The notes below the pieces were generated by a model. The model saw nothing but the letters and a program-made list of their open reading frames with translations. It searched no databases and was not told where the DNA came from. A stretch of DNA of 64,000 nt from Amycolatopsis sp. CA-230715 (GTDB taxonomy: Bacteria; Actinomycetota; Actinomycetes; Mycobacteriales; Pseudonocardiaceae), in assembly GCF_018736145.1 (NCBI RefSeq), contig NZ_CP059997.1:1487501-1551500 (forward strand), written 5' to 3'. A program made the position numbers and the translations under genes. How positions within the stretch are numbered: the stretch's first letter is position 1; each line of letters starts with the position of its first letter. This document shows, one piece after another, positions 54,392 through 62,618 of the stretch.

Positions 54392-55054
54392 TTACCGGTA
54401 GGTGAGCAGTTTCGCCGCCTCCGCCTCGAAGTGCGGGTGCTCGTTGAACGACAGCAGGGTGAGCCCGCCGCGGCCGGACACGAGCTTCGTGATGCCCGCG
54501 TTCACGGTCACCCTGTTCAATTTCAGCAGGCCCGCCTCCGGTGCGCCCATCAGCGCGCCGCACACCGCCGCGATCACCCCACCGGAGGTGAACACCACCG
54601 CGTGCTCGCCCTTTCCCAGCGTGGCAACGAGTTCTTCGAGCGCGCCGCGCACCCGGGAAAGGAACGCGGGCCAGGTTTCCGCGCAGGGGCTGTCGTCACC
54701 GGCTTCGACCCAGCTCGTCAGCGCCGCGTCCAGCACCGCCTGATATTCGCGAGGATCGGCGCCCACCTGGTCGGCGCCGCCCGCGTGGTGCTCGGCGATC
54801 GCGACGTGGTCGTACTCGTTCCAGCGCGCGTCTTCCTTGGCCGCGGGCGCGGAACCGAGTTCAGCGAGCGCGATTTCGGCGGTCTTCACCTGCCGCGCCA
54901 GCGAACCCGTCCTGGCCTGGCTGAAGGTCACTGCACGGCGGCGCAGTTCCGCGCCCGCGAGCGCGGCCTGTTCCGCACCGCGCTCGGAGAGCCGGTCGTA
55001 GTCCTCGGCGCCGAACGACGCCTGGCCGTGGCGGACCAGGTAGACCGCACCCAT
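54392..55054 (-). CDS. Histidine phosphatase (phosphoglycerate mutase-like) family protein
   Basis: The 220-aa protein opens with the catalytic RHG motif in MGAVYLVRHGQASFGAEDYDRLSERG. A second catalytic His lies in the SGGVIAAVCGALMG region or its neighbour; the usual C-terminal His context is weaker than expected. ATG 55054 has AAAGGAC upstream and overlaps the APH stop by 1 nt. It is often found with the APH-type kinase in actinobacterial lipid-related operons. Confidence 0.8.
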   Translation of the reverse strand: MGAVYLVRHGQASFGAEDYDRLSERGAEQAALAGAELRRRAVTFSQARTGSLARQVKTAEIALAELGSAPAAKEDARWNEYDHVAIAEHHAGGADQVGADPREYQAVLDAALTSWVEAGDDSPCAETWPAFLSRVRGALEELVATLGKGEHAVVFTSGGVIAAVCGALMGAPEAGLLKLNRVTVNAGITKLVSGRGGLTLLSFNEHPHFEAEAAKLLTYR

Positions 55055-56118
55055 CAGGACCGTCCTTTGTGGATGATCTCGAGGCAGCGCCACTCCAGGT
55101 AGGCGACGAACTGCCCGAAGTCGGCGAACGCGGGGTTGTGCGTGTCACCGGAGTGGAAGCGGTAGTAGATCTGCTGCAGCACCACCGCGAGGCGGAAGAG
55201 CCCGTACACCTCGTAGAAAGTGAAGTCGCCGATCTCGAGACCGCTGCGGCTCGCGTACCGCTCGACCACCTCGGCCCTGGTCAGCATGCCGGGCAGGTGC
55301 GTCGGCTGCCGCCGCGACGCCTTCATCACGTCGTCGTCATCGGCCTGCACCCAGTACGCCAGCGTGCTCCCCAGCTCCATCAGCGGATCGCCGAGCGTGG
55401 CCATCTCCCAGTCGAGGATGCCGGTGATCGAAAGATCGTCGCCGAGCAGCACGTTGTCGAAGCGGAAGTCGTTGTGGATCAAGCAGATCCGCACCTCGTC
55501 GCGGAGGTTCGCCTCCAGCCAGGCGATCACCTCGGCGAACTCCGGTGCGTTCGGCGTCTTGGCCTTCGCGAACCGCGAGGTCCAGCCGCGGATCTGCCGC
55601 TCGACGTACCCGGCGCCCTTGCCGAGATCGCGCAGGCCCACCGCGTCGACGTCCACCTCGTGCAGTTCGGCGAGCCGGTCGACGAGGCTCTCCGACAGCC
55701 CGCGCGCGGCGGGCTCGTCCAGCGACAAACCCGGCGGCAGGTCCCCGCGCAGGATCAGGCCGTCGAGCCGTTCCATCACGTAGAAGTCGCCGCCGAGCAA
55801 GGCCGGATCGTCGTTGAACGCCAGCACCGTCGGCACGTAGCCGAAGGCGGGCTTCAACGCGGCCTGCACCCGGTACTCGCGCCGCATGTCGTGCGCCGAC
55901 GCGGCTTTGTGCCCCGGCGGCGGCCTGCGCAGGATCAGCTCGCGATCCGGGTACCGCAGCAGGTAGGTGAGGTTCGACGCGCCGCGCGGGAACTGGCGCA
56001 CCTCCGGCGGCCCGCCGAGTCCGTCCACTTCGGACGAAAGCCAGTCGTGCACGGCGTCGACGTCGAACCGGTCCTCGGCACGGACCTCGACCGTCGGGTC
56101 GTCCGCCGCGCCGGTCAC
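55054..56118 (-). CDS. APH/choline-kinase-like phosphotransferase family protein
   Basis: The 354-aa protein has an aminoglycoside-phosphotransferase fold: FPRGASNLTYLLRYPDRELILRRPP near residue 42 (nucleotide lobe), the Brenner motif LIHNDFRFDNVLLGD near 215 and the metal-binding ITGILDWEMATLGDPLMELG near 233. This branch is like the N-terminal kinase part of human ACAD10/11 and phosphorylates hydroxyacyl-type substrates in those proteins. GTG 56118 overlaps the SDR stop (GTGA) and has GAGGAAG upstream. It is unlikely to be an antibiotic-resistance gene. Confidence 0.82.
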   Translation of the reverse strand: MTGAADDPTVEVRAEDRFDVDAVHDWLSSEVDGLGGPPEVRQFPRGASNLTYLLRYPDRELILRRPPPGHKAASAHDMRREYRVQAALKPAFGYVPTVLAFNDDPALLGGDFYVMERLDGLILRGDLPPGLSLDEPAARGLSESLVDRLAELHEVDVDAVGLRDLGKGAGYVERQIRGWTSRFAKAKTPNAPEFAEVIAWLEANLRDEVRICLIHNDFRFDNVLLGDDLSITGILDWEMATLGDPLMELGSTLAYWVQADDDDVMKASRRQPTHLPGMLTRAEVVERYASRSGLEIGDFTFYEVYGLFRLAVVLQQIYYRFHSGDTHNPAFADFGQFVAYLEWRCLEIIHKGRS

Positions 56119-56867
56119 GCGAACTTCCTCAGCAGCCCGACCGGGGCCAGCCGCACGATCGGGCTCAGCAGCGCCCACGGAAGCGTCGGCACGTACGACG
56201 TCGCGGCCTCCGACTCGATGGCCTTGACGAGTGCGCGCGCACCGACCTCGGCCTTGGTGACGAACAGGTTGCCACCGGCCCGCGCGTTCATCTCCGACTC
56301 GATGTAGCCGGGCAGCAGCGTCGTCACCTTGATCGGCTTGCCGTGCACATCAGCCCTGATGCCCTCCGCGAGCGCGGACAGTCCCGCCTTCGACGCGGAG
56401 TACGCGGTGACGTTGCGGGGCAACCCGCGCAGCGCGCTGAACGACGACACCACGACGAGGTGGCCGGCGCGCTGGTCGCGGAAGATCTGCATGGCGGCTT
56501 CGCACTGGGCGAGGCCCGCCACGAGATTGGTCTCCAGCGTCTGCTTGTTCGCGTCGAAGCGGCCGGTGCCGATCGGCTGGCCCTTGCCGAGCCCCGCGTT
56601 CACCACGATCCGGTCCACGGTGCCGAGATCCGCGCGGAAGTCGCCGAACACCTTGAACACCTCGTCGTGGTCGTTGACGTCGAGCGGGTGCACCACGACC
56701 TCGATCCCGGGGTGCTCGGCCTTGAGCTCGGCGGCGAGCTTCTCCAGCCGGTCCGTGCGCCTGGCGCACAGGCCGAGGTTGCGGCCCTTGGCGGCGAAGC
56801 CCCTCGCCATTCCCTCGCCGAGGCCGGAGCTCGCGCCGGTGATCACGATGTTCTTCCGCAGCGTCAT
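56115..56867 (-). CDS. Short-chain dehydrogenase/reductase (SDR)
   Basis: The 250-aa protein has the cofactor motif VITGASSGLGEGMARGFAAKG (residues 8-28). The Arg in CARRTDR suggests NADP(H), and NAGLGKGQPIG carries the structural Asn. The catalytic Ser-Tyr-Lys appears in VVSSFSALRGLPRNVTAYSASKAG near residue 150. A C-terminal APVGLLRKFA tail is basic. It is the first gene of the SDR-APH-phosphatase-SMP30 operon. ATG 56867 is preferred, with AAGGTG upstream. The substrate is probably a lipid or ketone. Confidence 0.88.
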   Translation of the reverse strand: MTLRKNIVITGASSGLGEGMARGFAAKGRNLGLCARRTDRLEKLAAELKAEHPGIEVVVHPLDVNDHDEVFKVFGDFRADLGTVDRIVVNAGLGKGQPIGTGRFDANKQTLETNLVAGLAQCEAAMQIFRDQRAGHLVVVSSFSALRGLPRNVTAYSASKAGLSALAEGIRADVHGKPIKVTTLLPGYIESEMNARAGGNLFVTKAEVGARALVKAIESEAATSYVPTLPWALLSPIVRLAPVGLLRKFA

Positions 56868-56933
56868 ACCGCGCACCTTACCCGCCAGTAACAAGCCTGG
56901 GGAGGCCCTCTTTCGTGCCGTCAGGTGAAAAGA

Positions 56934-56965
56934 CCGATGGCCCGGCGCGAACGCCGGGCCATCGG
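56934..56965 (-). terminator. Terminator of the subtilase gene
   Basis: A perfect 14-bp stem (CCGATGGCCCGGCG with CGCCGGGCCATCGG) closes a 4-nt loop 28 nt past the subtilase stop. On the minus strand it is followed by TCTTTTC, a short T-rich tract. Confidence 0.8.
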
Positions 56966-56993
56966 TTCCAGGGGTGGGAAAGTGGCTCTTACC

Positions 56994-58226
<1,233 letters not shown>

Positions 58227-58384
58227 GAGCTACCTTCCTCGTCCCGACAGTTGGCACGGCGAAGGTGGTCGCGGTTGACTCGCACCGATTTCGAAGGGTG
58301 CTGCCCCGAGTCGCCCGGTCCGTCCGCCCTCGCTGTGTGCAATTCATGCAAACGTGACGAACTCGGTTGGGCAATAATTCACAG

Positions 58385-58429
58385 TTACCAGTACTGGGCC
58401 ATTTGGCCTAGTGTGAAGCGGCCAAATGG
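58385..58429 (+). promoter_or_regulatory. Promoter embedded in a 10-bp inverted repeat, upstream of the HTH gene
   Basis: TTACCA (58385-58390) and TAGTGT (58409-58414) are 18 bp apart. Perfect arms CCATTTGGCC (58399-58408) and GGCCAAATGG (58420-58429) bracket the -10 and the expected start point. A dimeric regulator bound here would block transcription; autoregulation by the downstream HTH protein is a natural guess. Confidence 0.6.
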
Positions 58430-58441
58430 TCGCGTGACGGT

Positions 58442-59476
58442 ATGGTGAGATTTGCCCTTGTCGTCCGGCTACTCCTGATAACGTTGCTCTCACCAGCAGT
58501 GAGGTCGACGAACCGGGCGGTCATACAGCACATGCGGTCGGGGACAGGCGCAGCCGGGGAAAGCACCGGCGAAACGTCCGACAACGCGTTCTCGACCGCG
58601 CTCCGGGCCGCGATCTCACTGAGTGGACTCAGCCTCGACCGGATACAGGCCCGGCTCCAGAACCGGGGCGTCTCGGTCAGCGTCACCGCCCTCAGCTACT
58701 GGCAGTCGGGCAAGCGGCAGCCCGAGCGCGCGAGTTCGATCTCCGCGGTGCGCGTGCTGGAGGAGATACTGGACCTCCCCGCCGGCGCGCTGCTCGGCCT
58801 GCTGCCCCCACCGCGGCCGCGAGGGGCGTCCTCACGGCGGCAACGCCAGGACGCCGCGGGCACCATGAACTTCCCGGCGGGTGTGCTGCGGCCGATGCTC
58901 GACCACGTCGGTGCGCCGCACGCACTCGACCAGCACCACCAGCTCCGGCTGGTCGGCCTGCACGACCGGTGCGAAATCGCCCCCGACGGCGGCCAGCGCG
59001 CGACCACCGCGCGCGCCGTGCTGCAGGCCGAGGCCGACGGCCAGAACCGGTGGCTGCTGGTCTACGACCACGGTGGCGCCCACGCCGAACCGCCGAAACT
59101 CACCACGCTGCGGAACTGCCGCGCGGGCCGCGTCGCGGTCGACGTCCAGCACGGCCTCACCGTCGCCGAACTCCTCTTCGACCACCCCATCGACCGCGGC
59201 GAAACCCAGCTGATCGAATACGCACTGCTCAACCCCGGCCCGCCGTATCCGGACGGGCGCCGCACCTACTACCGCGAATTCCGCCGCCCGGTACGCGAAT
59301 ACCTCCTGGAAGTCTGCTTCGACACGGACACCGTCCCCGAACACTGCTGGCAGTACTCGCGGACGGCCGCGAACCGGCCCGAAGAACGCAAGGACCTGAA
59401 AATGGACACCGGCGGCAGCGTGCACGCCGTCGCACTCGACTTCGGCCCCGGCGTCTTCGGCATCGCCTGGAGCTGA
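58442..59476 (+). CDS. HTH (XRE-like) protein with C-terminal domain of unknown function
   Basis: The frame encodes up to 344 aa. A helix-turn-helix-like region (FSTALRAAISLSGLSLDRIQARL, then VSVTALSYWQSGKRQPERASS) lies about residues 50-95 and continues to LEEILDLPAGALLGLL. The rest, including WLLVYDHGGAHAEPP and YYREFRRPVREYLLEVCFD, matches no family I know. Start choice is uncertain: the first 30 residues are oddly hydrophobic, so GTG 58499 or ATG 58532 may be correct. The promoter at 58385-58414 would support any of them. Confidence 0.65.
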   Translation: MVRFALVVRLLLITLLSPAVRSTNRAVIQHMRSGTGAAGESTGETSDNAFSTALRAAISLSGLSLDRIQARLQNRGVSVSVTALSYWQSGKRQPERASSISAVRVLEEILDLPAGALLGLLPPPRPRGASSRRQRQDAAGTMNFPAGVLRPMLDHVGAPHALDQHHQLRLVGLHDRCEIAPDGGQRATTARAVLQAEADGQNRWLLVYDHGGAHAEPPKLTTLRNCRAGRVAVDVQHGLTVAELLFDHPIDRGETQLIEYALLNPGPPYPDGRRTYYREFRRPVREYLLEVCFDTDTVPEHCWQYSRTAANRPEERKDLKMDTGGSVHAVALDFGPGVFGIAWS

Positions 59477-59589
59477 CTCCCCCGGATCTCGGGGCGTAGT
59501 GCCCCTGTCCCGCTCACACGACATGACCCAGTGAAAACCACTCGGCTACGCTGAGTCCCGATCGGATCGCCGAAACCTGGGGAGATTTC

Positions 59590-60675
59590 GTGCACCAGTA
59601 CCCTGCCATGCCGCCATCGCGGCGGTGGAAAATCAAGTTCTGGGTGATCTTCAGCGTGGTCGCCGTGCTCCTGGTCGGTGGAGTGGTCACGGCATGGGCG
59701 CTGTACACCGACCCCGTTGACAAGCTGGCGGAACAAGAGAATCAGCACCGGTCCGAACCTCCGCCCACGCCTCGAACCTGGCCGACACCGGGGAGCAGGC
59801 TCCCGAAGCCGATGCCCATGCCGACCGGGGAAATGCTCGCCGCGCTCCCGGATTTCGTGCGGAACGACGTCCTCTGTCAAGCCGTCGACGACGCACGAAT
59901 GACCGGGATCATCGGCGGCCCGGTACGCCGGGAAGTCCGTCCGGATGGGAGCGGTGACCTGGCAGCTTGCCACATCGTGTCGCCTGGGAACGACATCGAG
60001 ATCACGACCACGACCAGCGGCACCAGCTCTTCCGACGCGGCCGAGGTGCTGGTTCACGGCAAGCGTGCGCGCCTTGAACACCTCGGTGACCGGACCGAGG
60101 TGTCCGTACCGGTGTTGCCGGGTTCCGAGTCGGCGCAGAACTACCCCTACGGGGTACGTCCGATTCTCTCGATCAAACAGCGTCCCGGTGCGGACGACAA
60201 GGTCACCGCAGTGGCCACAGCAGTTCTCGAAGCGGCCACGAAACCCGGTCCGTCGATCCCCAAAGACGACGAGACGCGGATACCACCGCGTCGTGCCGAT
60301 CCGACGCCTGGTTTCGGTGTCATCGGATCGGCATGGCCCCAAATCACCTGGCAGCTTTGCACGATCCTCGCCGACGAAGCACACCTCGATCTTCAAGCTG
60401 CCGAAGCGAAATTCGACGGCGAGTGTTCCATCGAGAGCGGCAACGTCCGCACGTACGCGCGCTCCTCCGAGGTTACGAGCCGTGACGACACAGCGCACTT
60501 CACGGAGACGATCAGCGGCAGGCCGGCCAGCCGCGACGCCGGTGGCATCACGGTCAAACTCACCGACGAGCCGGCGCCGACGGCGAACTTCGCAGCTACC
60601 GGGCCGTTCCCGCCGGGTTTCGACTACAAGGCGTTCACCGAGCGGGTGGTGGCGAAGCTCGTCGGAAAGGGCTGA
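59590..60675 (+). CDS. Membrane-anchored exported protein, paralogue 1
   Basis: The 361-aa protein has a short cytoplasmic N-terminus, one transmembrane helix (FWVIFSVVAVLLVGGVVTAWAL, residues 18-39) and a Pro-rich linker, then an extracytoplasmic region. That region has two related halves, each with a Cys pair: VRNDVLCQAVDDARMTGIIGGPV...CHIVSPG and WQLCTILADEAHLDLQAAEAKFDGECSI. The pattern resembles duplicated DUF3558-type domains. The start is GTG 59590 with GGGGAG upstream. It is followed by a paralogue 62 nt downstream. Function is unknown. Confidence 0.75.
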   Translation: MHQYPAMPPSRRWKIKFWVIFSVVAVLLVGGVVTAWALYTDPVDKLAEQENQHRSEPPPTPRTWPTPGSRLPKPMPMPTGEMLAALPDFVRNDVLCQAVDDARMTGIIGGPVRREVRPDGSGDLAACHIVSPGNDIEITTTTSGTSSSDAAEVLVHGKRARLEHLGDRTEVSVPVLPGSESAQNYPYGVRPILSIKQRPGADDKVTAVATAVLEAATKPGPSIPKDDETRIPPRRADPTPGFGVIGSAWPQITWQLCTILADEAHLDLQAAEAKFDGECSIESGNVRTYARSSEVTSRDDTAHFTETISGRPASRDAGGITVKLTDEPAPTANFAATGPFPPGFDYKAFTERVVAKLVGKG

Positions 60676-60737
60676 CCGAGCAACCGATCCGACCCGACGA
60701 ACTGCAACCCGAAATTCGGCCCGCGTGAAGGAGCCTT

Positions 60738-61832
60738 GTGTACCACCCTCCCGCCAACCCGCCTCCACCCATTCCCGAAAGTCCTCCGCGCCCGACGGCA
60801 CGAATCTGGTTACTCGTCAGCGTGATCGTCGTTCTCGTGCTGGGTACCGGAGTCGCGGTGTGGGCGCTCCTTCCCGGTGATCCCACCAGTAGGCAAGCGG
60901 ACCCGGATCCCGATCGCATTCCACTCACCGCTGCCTGGCCGACGCCGGGCGGTAAAACGGTCAAGCCGCTGCCCATGCCGACCGGGGAAATGGTGGTGGC
61001 GCTTCCGATTTCCGTCCGGAACGACGTGTTCTGCGGCGCTGTCGACGACGGGCGGCTGACCGCGCTCATCGGCGGACCGGTGTTGCGAGAGGTCAAGCAC
61101 ATCGGCGAGCACCCCTTGTCCTGCCATATCGCGGCACCGGGACGCGACATCGAGATTTCGGCCGAAACCGCCGCCGATCTGATCCCGGATCGCCGCGTTA
61201 CGGTCCAGGTCAGCGGCCGGGAGGGGCTGCTGCACCGTTCCCTCGGCAGCACCGAACTCAAGGTTCCGTTCCTCGCACCCAGGTCGCCAGCAGCACAGCG
61301 GAAAGACTCCGAGATCGCGCCGATCCTGAGGGTCTACCAACGCTCCGGATCCGACGAAGACGCCATCGCGCTCGCTTCGGCCGTCCTTGAAACGACCACC
61401 AAACCCGGGCCGCTGCTCCCCGCCGTCGGCTCGCACGGCACGATCCCACCGGAGCGCACCGAACCGACTCCCGGCTTCGGCGTCGTGGGCTCGGCGTTGC
61501 CCCAGCTCGCTCGGCAGCTGTGCACCATTCTCGCCGACGAAGCACATCTCGACCTCGCTACAGCCGAGGCGAAGATGAACGGCAGCTGCTCGATCCGGAA
61601 CGGCGAGTCCGAAGTGAGCGCGGATTTCTCGGAAATCTTCGACGGTTCAACGGTGTTCGACGAAACGATCAACGGCACTTCGGTCAGCATCACGCCGTAC
61701 CGAATGATCGTCAGGCTGGAGGGCAAGCCGTACCAAGGCATCACCGTTTCCGTCGGATATCCACCGCCACCCGGGCTCGATTACAAGGCGTTCACCGAGC
61801 GGGTGGTGGCGAAACTCGCCGGGAAGGGTTAA
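60738..61832 (+). CDS. Membrane-anchored exported protein, paralogue 2
   Basis: The 364-aa protein is a tandem duplicate of the preceding gene product. It has a Pro-rich N-terminus, a transmembrane helix (IWLLVSVIVVLVLGTGVAVWAL, residues 23-44), the shared PMPTGEM motif and the same two Cys-pair halves, ending FDYKAFTERVVAKL-like as LDYKAFTERVVAKLAGKG. The start is GTG 60738 with GAAGGAG at a 5-nt spacing. Divergence is strongest in the middle and weakest in the last 20 residues. Confidence 0.75.
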   Translation: MYHPPANPPPPIPESPPRPTARIWLLVSVIVVLVLGTGVAVWALLPGDPTSRQADPDPDRIPLTAAWPTPGGKTVKPLPMPTGEMVVALPISVRNDVFCGAVDDGRLTALIGGPVLREVKHIGEHPLSCHIAAPGRDIEISAETAADLIPDRRVTVQVSGREGLLHRSLGSTELKVPFLAPRSPAAQRKDSEIAPILRVYQRSGSDEDAIALASAVLETTTKPGPLLPAVGSHGTIPPERTEPTPGFGVVGSALPQLARQLCTILADEAHLDLATAEAKMNGSCSIRNGESEVSADFSEIFDGSTVFDETINGTSVSITPYRMIVRLEGKPYQGITVSVGYPPPPGLDYKAFTERVVAKLAGKG

Positions 61833-61882
61833 CTGGGTTCGTACGCAGGATTCCAGTGGCGGCGCGGGGAGGCGATCCGGTC

Positions 61883-62608
61883 ATGGACGATCCGCAGATG
61901 GACCGAGCAAGTGCTGAGCAGGGTGACAGTTTGTCCCATGCCCGCAAGGCCGTGTTGTCGATTCCACTGATGGTGCTGGTGCCGATCGTTTTCGGCGTCG
62001 GCGCGGTTCTCTGGTCCGTACCTCCGGTGTGGCCGGCGTTCGGGTTCGGCGCGCTCGGCTGGCTGGTCGCGCTCGTGGCGCGCAGTCCGATCGGGGCCGT
62101 CGTCGGCAAGCCCGCGGCCGGTCAGGCGCCGAGCGCGCGAGCCAAGACGATCATCGTCGCGGCGTCCGGGCCGGTCGAAGAGATCACGCGCCTCGTCCTC
62201 GTTCTGCTGCTCGCCACGGACTTTTCCGGGGCGTTCTGGGCGGGGCTCGGCTGGGCGACCGTCGAAATCCTGTTCACCTGCGTCAACAGCGCGGTCATCG
62301 CCGCTCTGGTCAGCCGCGGCGACGAACGAGCCCAGGAAATACAGGAGGTGCTTTCCGGCCAGGGCCTCGCCGGTGACCGGACGGGGCTGTACTGCGTCCT
62401 GGAAAGGATCAGCGCGACGCTGCTGCACATCGGCTTCACCTGGATCCTCGCGTGGAGCCCGCTCATGGTGGTCGCGACGATCGTGGTGCACAGTGCCGTG
62501 AACCTCGCCGCGGTCCGGCTCGTCCCTCGATCCCTGGCACGCACGGAAGCAGTGCTGGCCGCAGCCGGTGCCGTCGTTTTCTGCGCCGGGCTGGCGGCCA
62601 TGCACTGA
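61883..62608 (+). CDS. YhfC-like intramembrane protease family protein
   Basis: The 241-aa protein has about seven hydrophobic segments. GPVEEITRLVLVLLLATD near residue 98 carries an EExxR motif, ERISATLLHIGFTWIL near 177 a conserved Glu-Arg and His, and VATIVVHSAVNLAAV near 200 a second His. This pattern fits the YhfC/CPBP-type glutamic intramembrane protease superfamily. ATG 61883 follows GGGAGG at about 10 nt. It lies 50 nt after the two exported paralogues, perhaps in one transcript. Confidence 0.65.
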   Translation: MDDPQMDRASAEQGDSLSHARKAVLSIPLMVLVPIVFGVGAVLWSVPPVWPAFGFGALGWLVALVARSPIGAVVGKPAAGQAPSARAKTIIVAASGPVEEITRLVLVLLLATDFSGAFWAGLGWATVEILFTCVNSAVIAALVSRGDERAQEIQEVLSGQGLAGDRTGLYCVLERISATLLHIGFTWILAWSPLMVVATIVVHSAVNLAAVRLVPRSLARTEAVLAAAGAVVFCAGLAAMH

Positions 62609-62618
62609 GACCGGGCGG

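Noticed and set aside
55054..56118. Aminoglycoside-resistance kinase
   Set aside because: The fold is shared, but the sequence belongs to the ACAD10-like branch and the operon context is metabolic.
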